The notes under the pieces were generated by a model. That model did no database searches. It was not told the origin of the DNA and worked only from the letters and a program-made list of their open reading frames with translations. Of a stretch of 64,000 bases of DNA, positions 35,712 through 44,142 are shown one piece after another. The DNA is from Candidatus Obscuribacterales bacterium (GTDB taxonomy: Bacteria > Cyanobacteriota > Vampirovibrionia > Obscuribacterales > Obscuribacteraceae): contig JARLHI010000060.1 of assembly GCA_031292355.1 (NCBI GenBank), positions 1-64,000 of the forward strand, read 5' to 3'. Made by a program: the position numbers and the translations under genes. The first letter of the stretch is position 1. Each line of letters begins with the position of its first letter.

Positions 35712-36221
35712 ATGAGTGCTACTAAGATCGAAGAGGCTACCTACGAGTTGCTGAGGGAAGCGAAAAAGAGTCGCAATCAGCTCTGCCGCATGAAAACGGG
35801 TTATGGGTCATTTGTTCGTTGCAAACATGCGTATGCCGAACCAGAAGAGCTGAGAAGTCTTTATCTTGCAGCTTTCGATTCATTATGTCTGGAAGGGAAG
35901 CTAATAAAAGTTCTGGAAAACGACATTTTTGAAATTTATGAGATAGATGAAGTTGGGTGTGGTGTTAGGGTTTCAATGCAGGATGCCATGGACGAGATTT
36001 TGTGTGGTTTGCAGCGTTATGGACTGCTCTATAAAATTCACAGCAACGAAGGTGAGTTTATTCAGTGTGGCAGCACCAGTTATGCGAATGAAGACGATGA
36101 GCGCATAATTTATCTCGAAGCCGTTTATCGCTTGATGCATAAAGGTTTGATTCAGGTCGTTTCTGATTCAAAACAGTATGCCACTTACGCTCTTTCGAGC
36201 GCTGTCTATAAGGCTCATTGA
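35712..36221 (+). CDS. Protein with two internal repeats, unknown function
   Basis: 169 residues built from two related halves of about 75: residues 7-78 and 88-163. Both begin with an Ala/Ile-rich helix, pass an F(V/I)(R/Q)C motif, then an acidic YA.(P/N)(E/D) turn, an L/YL.A helix and a KG.....(V/D) hairpin. The halves look like tandem winged-helix or similar small domains, but no DNA-binding family can be named. GAGGA 6 nt upstream fixes ATG 35712. Monocistronic; ends 26 bp before the convergent nagZ. Confidence 0.65.
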   Translation: MSATKIEEATYELLREAKKSRNQLCRMKTGYGSFVRCKHAYAEPEELRSLYLAAFDSLCLEGKLIKVLENDIFEIYEIDEVGCGVRVSMQDAMDEILCGLQRYGLLYKIHSNEGEFIQCGSTSYANEDDERIIYLEAVYRLMHKGLIQVVSDSKQYATYALSSAVYKAH

Positions 36222-36247
36222 AAAAGCGTTGAGGATTGATAGAAAAC

Positions 36248-37816
36248 TCAACCGGTCAGTTGCAACTGCAGCTTGACCGGACAAAAACCAGTTGGTGGCT
36301 CCGCTCCCAGCAAAACTCGTGCAAGAGCTGACATCGCCTGTTCCGATGGATCGAATGTAGCCAGGCAATTCTCTATGGTTGGTAGGGCCAGAACGTCATA
36401 AGGAATGTCTGTCGACACTGCCACAATTTCGCGAGCGTTCTCGGCAAGAGCCTTTCCTAATTCTTTCTGACCATCGTTTGATAATGTTCTGTATGTCAAA
36501 TAAATGCAGTTGCGTTCGGCGCTTTGCACAGCGATTTCTTGAATTTGACTCGATGACGGATTTACCGGATAACGAATTTCGGTAAATTGCAGGTCGAAAT
36601 CTTTTTTTGCGAACTTACCTTGCTTCAAGCAGTCACGCAGATGCTGAGCCAGTTTCATTGGATAACGTCCGTGGCTTGGTGCAATTACGAGCCAGTTGCC
36701 TGAATTGATATCGGGCACGCCGCCTTTGAGTTGACTGATGGCTTTCATCGACGCGGTGAAGCTGATCGTTTTTTCTTGACTGATGTTTTCTTTTAATTTT
36801 GCTCGTTTTGTTTCGAGATCTTTTATGACTATTTTCGGAAAGCATTTTTCGACGCGCTTAGTTGATTCTTGAATGCGTGTTTCGGTTAGTCGACCAGAAT
36901 TCACTGCCGCTGCAATGTATTCATTGACTTTACGTGTTTCTATTGCGTTGTCGCAGGTCAAAAGCACGTCAGCACCAGCTTCGAGCGCCATGACTGACGC
37001 CTCGGCTAACCCGTAATGCTCGGTGATGCCTTTCATAATCATATCGTCGGTCATGATGACGCCTTCAAAGCCAAGATAATCACGCAAAATTCCTTGCGTG
37101 ATCTTTTTAGAAAGTGTTGCCGGTAGTGGCTTTTCTTCAACCGCGCTGAGCCAGATATGACCGAGCATAATTGCCTGCAATTGTTTTAAGCACATGCGAT
37201 AAGGTTCAAGATCAATTTGCCACAACATAGTCTCATCGAAATTGTTTCTCGCTAAGCCAAGATGTGAATCTTCAAGCGTGGAGCCGTGGCCGGGAAAGTG
37301 CTTACCAACTGCCACAAGACCAGACCTTGTAATTGACCCTATAGCTTGCCCAGCTAACCAGCTGACTAATCTGGGATTGTCGGAAAAAGATCTAGTGGCA
37401 ATAACCGGATTTAGTGGTGTACTTAAGACGTCAAGACATGGTGCAAGCAGACAATTAAACCCAACTGCTTGTAATTGACTCGATATAGCTGTCACAAGAC
37501 GGTCGAACATAAGGGCATCTTGAATTGCAGCAAGAGCCATTGGTGACGGCATTGCCATCAATATATGATCGAAACGCTGGACTGCGCCTCCTTCTTCGTC
37601 AACTGAGATAATTGGTGCGTGGAAGCTGTTATTTACAATAGAGTCACAGAGTGTTATAAGCTGAGAAAGGTCTTCGCCATTTTCTTTAAATAATACTGCA
37701 CCACCAATGATACCATCAGAGAGCGCTCGCTGAGAGTCATCGTCGAGGACGTAACCGGGTAATCGCCCGAGCATCAGTTTCCCAATTGCCTTTTGAAGAT
37801 CAGACGTCGACGCCAT
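36248..37816 (-). CDS. nagZ: Glycoside hydrolase family 3, NagZ-like beta-N-acetylhexosaminidase
   Basis: 522 residues. The GH3 domain (about 1-330) has ISVDEEGGAVQR, the NagZ loop KHFPGHGST..DSH with the catalytic His, and MTDDM with the nucleophile Asp. NagZ removes N-acetylglucosamine from muropeptides in peptidoglycan recycling. About 180 extra C-terminal residues form a second domain, as in the longer Gram-positive-type NagZ, not the 340-residue enterobacterial form. No signal peptide. Five bases after the FHA-cyclase stop, so the two are one operon. Confidence 0.9.
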   Translation of the reverse strand: MASTSDLQKAIGKLMLGRLPGYVLDDDSQRALSDGIIGGAVLFKENGEDLSQLITLCDSIVNNSFHAPIISVDEEGGAVQRFDHILMAMPSPMALAAIQDALMFDRLVTAISSQLQAVGFNCLLAPCLDVLSTPLNPVIATRSFSDNPRLVSWLAGQAIGSITRSGLVAVGKHFPGHGSTLEDSHLGLARNNFDETMLWQIDLEPYRMCLKQLQAIMLGHIWLSAVEEKPLPATLSKKITQGILRDYLGFEGVIMTDDMIMKGITEHYGLAEASVMALEAGADVLLTCDNAIETRKVNEYIAAAVNSGRLTETRIQESTKRVEKCFPKIVIKDLETKRAKLKENISQEKTISFTASMKAISQLKGGVPDINSGNWLVIAPSHGRYPMKLAQHLRDCLKQGKFAKKDFDLQFTEIRYPVNPSSSQIQEIAVQSAERNCIYLTYRTLSNDGQKELGKALAENAREIVAVSTDIPYDVLALPTIENCLATFDPSEQAMSALARVLLGAEPPTGFCPVKLQLQLTG

Positions 37817-37821
37817 AGATA

Positions 37822-38787
37822 TTACAATTGACCGAGAAGGCGATAAACGTCTACAGCTCTCTGTCTTCCTTTTACGTTGAATTGACCGAGCGATTCGAAT
37901 TGAAAATGTTTAGAGGCCATTGTGTAAGTTTGTCCTTCGACGACGATATCGCCGATAGTGTCATCTTTAATCAGTTTTTCCAGACGAAAAACTAAATTAG
38001 CTGTGTCTCCAAGCAATGAGGTATTGGCATTAGCATGACCTATCGCTCCAGCTGCTACGGGACCTGTGGCAAGAGCCATATCTAGCAGTAGTGGATGTTC
38101 TTTAAACGGCCATAACTTCGTATCTTTAGCTAACTTTTTGATGATATCTCTTAAGTCGAGAGCGGTTTTGCATGCTTGAAATGCTTGCATGCTGGCTCCG
38201 GAAAAAGAGTCATCGCCTTGCCAGTAGGCCATGATGGCATCGCCTGCAATTTTTTCAACCTGTCCGTATTGTTTGGTGATTCTTTCACTGAGCATTTCAA
38301 ATACGTTTTGCGCCGCTTGCATAACGACGGATGGATTATCTGCATAATCTTCCATCAAACTGGTGAAGCCTTTGATATCGCCAACGAGAATGGTGGCGTT
38401 AATCAAATTAATACGTAGATGCGTTTTATCTTGTTCTTCAACAACCGATATTTCTTCGACTTGATTGCCGGTAGTGGGTGCAACCACCAGTTCATACTGG
38501 GCGATGCAAATTTTGTCACCGGGATTGAGCATATGCTCACGTCCGGGAGTCAGTCGCACTCCATTCACTTCGGTACCATTCGTACTGCCGCTATCGACAA
38601 CCGTCCAACCGCTTGACTTACAGCGAATTTCGGCGTGACGTCCCGAAACCTCCGGAAACGGCAAAACAAGCTTGCGCTTGCCATCAGGTGATGGTTTGCG
38701 GCCAATCTCCAGTGTTTCTCCCTCTTCGACTTCCACCAGATATTTATCCGGGGAGTCGGGATTGACTGTGATTGTCCCGATAACCAT
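37822..38787 (-). CDS. FHA domain - class III adenylate cyclase fusion
   Basis: 321 residues from ATG 38787 (AGGAAG just upstream; a TTG at 38802 is also in frame). FHA domain at about 20-100 with IGR, SGRHAEI and GSTNGTEVNG, which reads phosphothreonine. The cyclase domain (about 130-315) keeps both metal aspartates (Asp137 in VGDIKGFT, Asp183 in GDAIMAYW), Lys179 and Asp261 for adenine, and Asn264/Arg268 for the transition state, so it should be active and ATP-specific. No membrane segment. First gene of a two-gene operon with nagZ. Confidence 0.9.
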   Translation of the reverse strand: MVIGTITVNPDSPDKYLVEVEEGETLEIGRKPSPDGKRKLVLPFPEVSGRHAEIRCKSSGWTVVDSGSTNGTEVNGVRLTPGREHMLNPGDKICIAQYELVVAPTTGNQVEEISVVEEQDKTHLRINLINATILVGDIKGFTSLMEDYADNPSVVMQAAQNVFEMLSERITKQYGQVEKIAGDAIMAYWQGDDSFSGASMQAFQACKTALDLRDIIKKLAKDTKLWPFKEHPLLLDMALATGPVAAGAIGHANANTSLLGDTANLVFRLEKLIKDDTIGDIVVEGQTYTMASKHFQFESLGQFNVKGRQRAVDVYRLLGQL

Positions 38788-38894
38788 AAACTTCCTGCAC
38801 AAGGGTATCTCTAGGCAAAAGCGCCCGACGAGCTAACGCCCGTTTGCCAATTATTATAACGACAACCAGCTTTTTCGCGGGCAGTTTTTAAGAA

Positions 38895-40139
38895 CTAGAC
38901 TGTAGTTGCTTTAGCGAAGGCTTTTTTAAGGTCTTCAACCCGGTCTAATTTTTCCCATGGCAGCTCCAGGTCTGGGCGACCGAAGTGTCCATAGGCAGCC
39001 ACGTTCTGGTAGAACTTACCGCCATGTTTAGCCGGCAAATCGCGCAGACCGAAATCGTCGATGATGGCACGTGGACGTAAATCAAACAGACGTTTGACAA
39101 TTTCGGTCAATTCATCGTCATGATGTTTGCCTGTACCAAATGTAGTTACATTTATAGAAACGGGATGAGCGACGCCGATGGCGTACGCAATTTGAACTTC
39201 GCACTTGTCAGCAAGACCCGCGCCGACAATATTTTTAGCAATATGTCGTGCAGCATAAGCGGCAGAGCGGTCGACTTTGGTTGGATCTTTGCCGGAGAAA
39301 GCACCGCCACCGTGACGGGAATAGCCGCCATAGGTATCGACGATGATTTTGCGTCCGGTTAGACCGGCGTCTCCCTGTGGACCGCCTACGACAAATCGAC
39401 CAGATGGATTAATGAGATAGCGGGTTTTTTCGTCCGGCTTAACGCCAAGTTCTTTAAAGCACGGCTGAATTACATAGGCTTTTAAGTCTTCGGCGATTCG
39501 AGCTTGAATGGCGTCATTGTCGGCTTTACCATCAACAACTTCGTCATGTTGGGTGGAAATGACAATAGCATCGACACGGACTGGTTTACCATCTTTATAT
39601 TCAATAGTGACCTGGGTTTTGCCGTCTGGCCTCAAATATTTCAGTGTGCCATTTTTTCTGACGGCAGACAGTCTCAGTGCAATGCGGTGTGCCAGTGAGA
39701 TGGGCAGAGGCATCAGTTCCGGTGTTTCGTTGCAAGCAAAGCCAAACATCATGCCTTGGTCGCCGGCGCCTATTTCTTTGCCATCGGTAGAGCGTTCTTC
39801 GAGGGCATTAGTGACACCACTGGCAATGTCAGGTGACTGCTTATTTACAGCATTTAAAATCGAGCAGGAGTTGGCATCGAAACCGCCACCTTTTGATCCT
39901 GTATAGCCAATTTCGGTTATGACATTGCGAATCAGGTCTTGAAAGCTAATCTGCGCAGTTGTTGTGATTTCGCCAAAGAGCAAAACTAAACCGGTAGAAA
40001 CGGAAGTTTCAGCGGCGACGCGTGCGGTCGGATCTTGAGTCAATATTGCATCTAGAACTGCATCAGATATCTGATCGCATATTTTGTCCGGGTGCCCCTC
40101 AGTGACTGACTCCGAGGTGAAAAGATAACTGTTAGCCAA
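38895..40139 (-). CDS. metK: S-adenosylmethionine synthase
   Basis: 414 residues. Makes SAM from methionine and ATP. Motifs: FTSESVTEGHPDKICDQISD at the N-terminus, GAGDQGMMFG, and the lysine/arginine loop GGGAFSGKDPTKVDRS. Slightly longer than the 384-residue E. coli enzyme through loops. The start is TTG 40139, supported by GGGAG 7 nt upstream and by the family N-terminus. No SAM riboswitch seen upstream, but an inverted repeat is present at 40171-40196. Confidence 0.97.
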   Translation of the reverse strand: MANSYLFTSESVTEGHPDKICDQISDAVLDAILTQDPTARVAAETSVSTGLVLLFGEITTTAQISFQDLIRNVITEIGYTGSKGGGFDANSCSILNAVNKQSPDIASGVTNALEERSTDGKEIGAGDQGMMFGFACNETPELMPLPISLAHRIALRLSAVRKNGTLKYLRPDGKTQVTIEYKDGKPVRVDAIVISTQHDEVVDGKADNDAIQARIAEDLKAYVIQPCFKELGVKPDEKTRYLINPSGRFVVGGPQGDAGLTGRKIIVDTYGGYSRHGGGAFSGKDPTKVDRSAAYAARHIAKNIVGAGLADKCEVQIAYAIGVAHPVSINVTTFGTGKHHDDELTEIVKRLFDLRPRAIIDDFGLRDLPAKHGGKFYQNVAAYGHFGRPDLELPWEKLDRVEDLKKAFAKATTV

Positions 40140-40170
40140 TGTGACGCTCCCTACTTATACAACTGTCGTT

Positions 40171-40196
40171 TGAAACTACTGCTTGAGCCAGTTTCA
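40171..40196 (-). promoter_or_regulatory. Inverted repeat upstream of metK
   Basis: TGAAACT (40171-40177) and AGTTTCA (40190-40196), perfect 7-bp arms with a 12-nt centre, 32-57 bp upstream of the metK start. Could be an operator or part of the core promoter. It does not match a SAM riboswitch. Confidence 0.3.
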
Positions 40197-40398
40197 CTTC
40201 CATTTAACCAGGTTATGCTATCACTTTTCATTTGTCTCGAATTAAACGAATACAAGGTGTCAATGATAAACAGCGCTTTCCGATGCTAGGATATTACAGC
40301 CTAACTCGATCTCGCTAAGAGAGCGAAGTTGCTGGACAGTGTAATCAAAGTATATATTGCAGGCGCCCGGGCATCCGAAAAACAGGATTTGTAGAAGC

Positions 40399-41028
40399 AT
40401 GGCCACAGCTTACAGTCAGAAAAGCGACCGCGACCTAGTTCTTGCTTGTCAGCGGCGGGAACCAGCCGCCTTTGAGGAATTAGTCAAACGACATCAGCGC
40501 ACGGTATATGCATTGTTGTATCAATTGGCACCCGATTGGACCGACACGGCGGATCTTGCCCAGGAAGTTTTTATTCGTGTGTACCGATCGATTAATAATT
40601 TGCGCAATCCTTCGTCTTTTCGTTCATGGCTCACTCAAATAGTCACCAACCTTTTCTATGACGAATTAAGGAAGCGCCCCAGGCGTTTGCCCACAGTTTC
40701 AATGGACGAAGCGCAGTCAGGCGACGAAGAAGGCGACTCGCATGTGACTCAAGATGTCACCGACACCCACATGCAGCCTGATGAAAAGCTGCTGAGCAAT
40801 GAGATGAATGATGTTATCCGCAAGGCGATGATGCGTCTGCCGGAACAGTTTAGAACGTCCATCGTCTTACGAGAAGTGGAGGGTCTCAGCTACGAAGAGA
40901 TAGCGGTGATAACCAAAACCGAAATGGGAACTGTCAAGTCCCGGATCGCTCGTGCTCGGACAAAACTGCAGGAATTGTTGAAACCTTACCTTGAAAACAA
41001 GCCTGCCCCTAGCGAGGTGACCAGCTAG
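40399..41028 (+). CDS. ECF-type RNA polymerase sigma factor
   Basis: 209 residues from ATG 40399 (the frame is open back to an ATG at 40357, without a clear SD). Region 2 (about 15-85): LACQRREPAAFEELVKRH, then DLAQEVFIRVYRSI and FRSWLTQIVTNLFYDELRKR. An acidic linker (about 95-120) leads to region 4 (about 130-190): LPEQFRTSIVLREVEGLSYEEIA and TVKSRIARAR helix-turn-helix. It recognises promoters of a stress regulon. The stop TAG abuts directly the ATG of the anti-sigma gene, so the pair is coupled. Confidence 0.94.
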   Translation: MATAYSQKSDRDLVLACQRREPAAFEELVKRHQRTVYALLYQLAPDWTDTADLAQEVFIRVYRSINNLRNPSSFRSWLTQIVTNLFYDELRKRPRRLPTVSMDEAQSGDEEGDSHVTQDVTDTHMQPDEKLLSNEMNDVIRKAMMRLPEQFRTSIVLREVEGLSYEEIAVITKTEMGTVKSRIARARTKLQELLKPYLENKPAPSEVTS

Positions 41029-41937
41029 ATGGACGACGTATGCCTAGATTACCGCACTGAGCTATCAGCTTTTGTGGACGGTCAGCTCGAACCTAAAGTA
41101 CTTGCCGACTTCCAAACTCATATAAATGGCTGCGAACCTTGTTCATCTGAGTTGCAGACGTTAAAGAGTCTCAATCAGTTCCTTGCTGAGAATATGAAAG
41201 TTGACTCGATGCCCGAAATCGATTTGTGGAATGATTTAGAATCCCTACTACCGCCAGTTTGTGAATTGGTCAAAGACGATCTGTCCGCTTTTATAGATCA
41301 TGAACTGACACCTGCAGCGACCGAAGGCGTGAGCAGACATACAAAAGAGTGTTTACCCTGTATGAGTGCATATAAGGAGTTGAACGACACCAGTCGATCG
41401 ATTGCCAAAGCGCTTGAATTGCCGGATAGCATCAAAATTGATTTGTGGCCAGCCGTCAAAGCACGTTTGAATGAAGACTGCGTTCTCATTCAAGGTGAGT
41501 TATCGTCGTATTCCGATCAGGAAGTACCGACCCTGCGTCATCGCAGCATCACCAAACATTTGCTCGACTGTGCCGAATGTCGTAATCACTTCGATAGGAT
41601 TTCTTCTGTCGGCGACATCATCCGCGATGTCTATCGCCCGGCAATTCCAGATAATTTCGATCTCTGGCCTGACGTTAAACGTCAGCTGCAGGTAGTGCCT
41701 TTCACACCGAAAGTAGAAAAAGGCAAAGTTGGCATGAAAGCTAAAATTGCCAGCCCAAGAATGTTCTGGGCCAGTTCAGCCGCCGCTGTAGTAGCCATTG
41801 TAGGCTCGGCAGCGTTGTGGATGGGCGCGCCCAAGGCACATGCCGTTGAGCTTGTCAGTTCAGAGGCATATTTAATAGAAGCAGCTATGACCGAACCAGC
41901 CGAAATGGCCGAGGCAGTGGTGTATGACGAGCAATAG
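41029..41937 (+). CDS. Anti-sigma factor with three zinc (ZAS) modules
   Basis: 302 residues. Three copies of the zf-HC2/ZAS zinc module in exact 73-residue register: Cys5-His31-Cys35-Cys38, Cys78-His104-Cys108-Cys111 and Cys151-His177-Cys181-Cys184, each followed by a DLW...(L/K) segment at 65, 138 and 211. A single membrane helix lies at about 247-265, then a short periplasmic tail. Anti-sigma factors of this kind bind and silence the cognate ECF sigma; normally one zinc module is present. Starts at the base after the sigma stop and overlaps the next gene by 14 bp. Confidence 0.92.
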   Translation: MDDVCLDYRTELSAFVDGQLEPKVLADFQTHINGCEPCSSELQTLKSLNQFLAENMKVDSMPEIDLWNDLESLLPPVCELVKDDLSAFIDHELTPAATEGVSRHTKECLPCMSAYKELNDTSRSIAKALELPDSIKIDLWPAVKARLNEDCVLIQGELSSYSDQEVPTLRHRSITKHLLDCAECRNHFDRISSVGDIIRDVYRPAIPDNFDLWPDVKRQLQVVPFTPKVEKGKVGMKAKIASPRMFWASSAAAVVAIVGSAALWMGAPKAHAVELVSSEAYLIEAAMTEPAEMAEAVVYDEQ

Positions 41938-42448
41938 ACGCAAACTGACAATTAGAATCGCCAAGGCAGCCAATGTCTGTTCAGCCGTGATGGCCTTAAG
42001 CTATCTGCCGGCGTTTGCCGATGCTACTAAATGCCATATTCGGTGGGATAAATTGAATTTGAGCCCTGCCCAAAGTCAACAGATTGCTCAAATTGAGACT
42101 CAATGGCAGCACGAATTCACTGAAATTAAGCCAACTATTATTGAAGAACAGCAGAAGTTGACAAAAAAACTGGGCGAACATTGCGATCAATTAGAAGTGA
42201 TTTCACTGCAGGAGTCGATTCAAAGAAAGCAAAATCAATTGCGTCAAATTGCTATGATGACATTTTTGAAAAAGCGTTCTGTGCTCAATGAGGCTCAACA
42301 ACACAATCTTGAAGCGATGATGAACCAAGAAATTATTTCTCGTCAACGCGAACGGAATCCTGGCTCTCAACAAAATATCGTACCTGATGGTGTTCAAGAT
42401 TTATTGCAACGCGTGAACGGTGTATTTCCTGTAAATAGCGACCGTTAG
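41924..42448 (+). CDS. Exported Spy/CpxP-like helical protein
   Basis: 174 residues with a basic N-terminus and signal peptide (cleavage near AFA, about residue 32). The mature part is all-helical, with LNLSPAQSQQIAQIE and LNEAQQHNLEAMM resembling the LTxxQ motifs of Spy/CpxP periplasmic chaperones and heavy-metal resistance proteins. The gene overlaps the anti-sigma gene by 14 bp, so it is co-expressed with the sigma system and is probably an envelope-stress output. Family assignment is moderate. Confidence 0.75.
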   Translation: MTSNRRKLTIRIAKAANVCSAVMALSYLPAFADATKCHIRWDKLNLSPAQSQQIAQIETQWQHEFTEIKPTIIEEQQKLTKKLGEHCDQLEVISLQESIQRKQNQLRQIAMMTFLKKRSVLNEAQQHNLEAMMNQEIISRQRERNPGSQQNIVPDGVQDLLQRVNGVFPVNSDR

Positions 42449-42536
42449 GTCCGTACTGACTCCAGCTTTTTAATTTTGGAACTGCTTATGGATGTGTCTC
42501 GTCAGTTCACTCAGTAAAGCGGATGAGGAAATTAAA

Positions 42537-43118
42537 ATGCATACTAAGTTTTTATTCAAAACAGCAGCACTGTCGCTGGTAGCGACGGTTCTTGGCTGTT
42601 CATTGATGTCCTCAGCAAAAGCTGATGAGGTCATTCAACAAACGACGACCACATCGATTGACCCTATGTCGATTGCACCAAATTCTACGACCACAATACA
42701 GTCGGTCGGTAACTACAATATACCGGTGAGCACCACCACGACTCGGACGACTGTGCTCGATCCAGCTCCAAGAGACCAAGTGCTGGAAAAAAGAACTGTT
42801 TACACTCGTTTGAGTCCAGCTGATGCGTCGCAGACTTTTACAACGACATCGAGTCGTGACAATCTAGACTCAGGACGTCCAAATTACGGTCAGCGCTTGC
42901 AGAATCTGCGCGCCCAGCTTGATAAAGCGATCGCCAACAACTGGCTCAACGCTTCACAGGCTGCTGATTTAAACTCTCAATATGACAGCCTGGCTGCTCA
43001 GGAAGTATCGGTTAGAAGTCACGACTATTTAAAAGTTGATTGTGATGATTTCGAGAAGAAATTGACCGCCTTCAATATTCAACTTTCGCAAGGAATGTCT
43101 GGCGCAAACCACATGTAG
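42537..43118 (+). CDS. Exported Thr-rich protein of unknown function
   Basis: 193 residues from ATG 42537 (GAGGA 7 nt upstream). Signal peptide with a Cys near its end (VLGCSLMSSAKA), so cleavage after AKA or lipidation at Cys are both possible. Residues 30-110 are Thr/Ser-rich with many TTTT and TTTTRT runs; the last 80 residues are helical (RLQNLRAQLDKAIANNWL). A strong terminator follows at 43144, so this is the last gene of the sigma-factor group, 88 bp after the Spy-like gene. Confidence 0.7.
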   Translation: MHTKFLFKTAALSLVATVLGCSLMSSAKADEVIQQTTTTSIDPMSIAPNSTTTIQSVGNYNIPVSTTTTRTTVLDPAPRDQVLEKRTVYTRLSPADASQTFTTTSSRDNLDSGRPNYGQRLQNLRAQLDKAIANNWLNASQAADLNSQYDSLAAQEVSVRSHDYLKVDCDDFEKKLTAFNIQLSQGMSGANHM

Positions 43119-43143
43119 ACTTAATTGTCTTGATCACTGAGTC

Positions 43144-43190
43144 GCACCGTATTCAGTACTACTTGTACTGTTACGGTGCGGCTTTTGTTT
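43144..43190 (+). terminator. Intrinsic terminator after the sigma-factor operon
   Basis: GCACCGTA (43144-43151) pairs with TACGGTGC (43172-43179), and inside it CAGTAC (43154-43159) pairs with GTACTG (43165-43170), with a TACTT loop. The following GGCTTTTGTTT is T-rich. This structure covers the GTG at 43176, the most upstream possible start of the next frame, which argues that the next gene starts later. Confidence 0.85.
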
Positions 43191-44021
43191 ATGCTATTGT
43201 TTGTCGCAGTAAACGACCAATGGAAAGATCAGCAGCTAGTGGCTATCGTCGAAGAATTGAAAGCTCGGGTCGAAGAAGCTCTTGTTCTTTTTTTTGAAAA
43301 AAATGAACTTCAGCTGCAGGTACTTAGCCTAGAGCAGAGTGCTTCTGGTGTTACAGTGGAGTTTTGCAGGCGCCCTCAGTACGGTGACTTTTCGTGCGGC
43401 ATAGCCGTTAGACTGGCTAAGGGACAGGAATTATTAGCAATTGAATGGGCGCAAAAAATTGTCGCATTGATGACAGAACGAAAGGGGCTGGAGGACTACA
43501 TTATCAACGTCTCCCCGCCCGGTTTTATAAACTTCAGCCTGACCGGCGGTTTCTTGTCGTTGGTGTTGCTCGACATACACTCTCGCTTTTCGGAAACGGA
43601 CCTAGTGCTTCCTGACGCTTGGAGCGATAGCGCTAGCGAAAATTGCTACAAGCTTTGTTGCTCTATTTTGAAATGCGCGACTGAGCCTTCTTTCGACCTG
43701 ATCAATGAAATTGAGCTACCACCTCTTTTCTCAGAGCGTGAGTGGCAAGAATGTAAGCTGCAATACAAAAAGTCGAAGCAGGCATTTGATGCGGGCTTCG
43801 AGACTGAGCCTGGTTTGTTCATGCGACAAAAAAGTCTAATTTTAATGTTGGAACGCGCTGAGCGCCCGGCGACCACGCCGTTTGGTCCGGCAATAGCTGA
43901 GTGTTTCGCCAAATTTTATCAAGGCAGCCGCGTTTTTACAGACCAGCCAGCGGTGACTAAAGGTAGACTAGGTCTAGTTCTAGCTGTAAAACTCGCGCTC
44001 GAGCAGACGCATCGGTCGTAA
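43191..44021 (+). CDS. ArgRS-like protein without catalytic core (N-terminal add-on domain + DALR)
   Basis: 276 residues from ATG 43191 (start uncertain; GTG 43239 is also possible). Residues about 15-130 match the N-terminal domain of arginyl-tRNA synthetase: YGDFSCGIAVRLAK (64-77) and PPGFINFSL (109-117). Residues about 150-276 match its DALR anticodon-binding domain: LERAERP and AKFYQGSRV (240-248). The class I catalytic domain between them, with the HIGH and KMSKS motifs, is missing altogether. It cannot aminoacylate; it may bind tRNA-Arg or another tRNA or partner. Small DALR proteins are known to me from cyanobacteria. Stands between a terminator and a WYL gene. Confidence 0.8.
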   Translation: MLLFVAVNDQWKDQQLVAIVEELKARVEEALVLFFEKNELQLQVLSLEQSASGVTVEFCRRPQYGDFSCGIAVRLAKGQELLAIEWAQKIVALMTERKGLEDYIINVSPPGFINFSLTGGFLSLVLLDIHSRFSETDLVLPDAWSDSASENCYKLCCSILKCATEPSFDLINEIELPPLFSEREWQECKLQYKKSKQAFDAGFETEPGLFMRQKSLILMLERAERPATTPFGPAIAECFAKFYQGSRVFTDQPAVTKGRLGLVLAVKLALEQTHRS

Positions 44022-44142
44022 TCCGTGCAGGCGAGCGAACTTCGTTAATCTGGGTAAGTTAGAGAAAGTGCGAGCTAAATCGTGCGCGATTCGGCTACAG
44101 AGCGTATGCTAAATAAATAGACAGAGCTTTAAGGAACTGACT

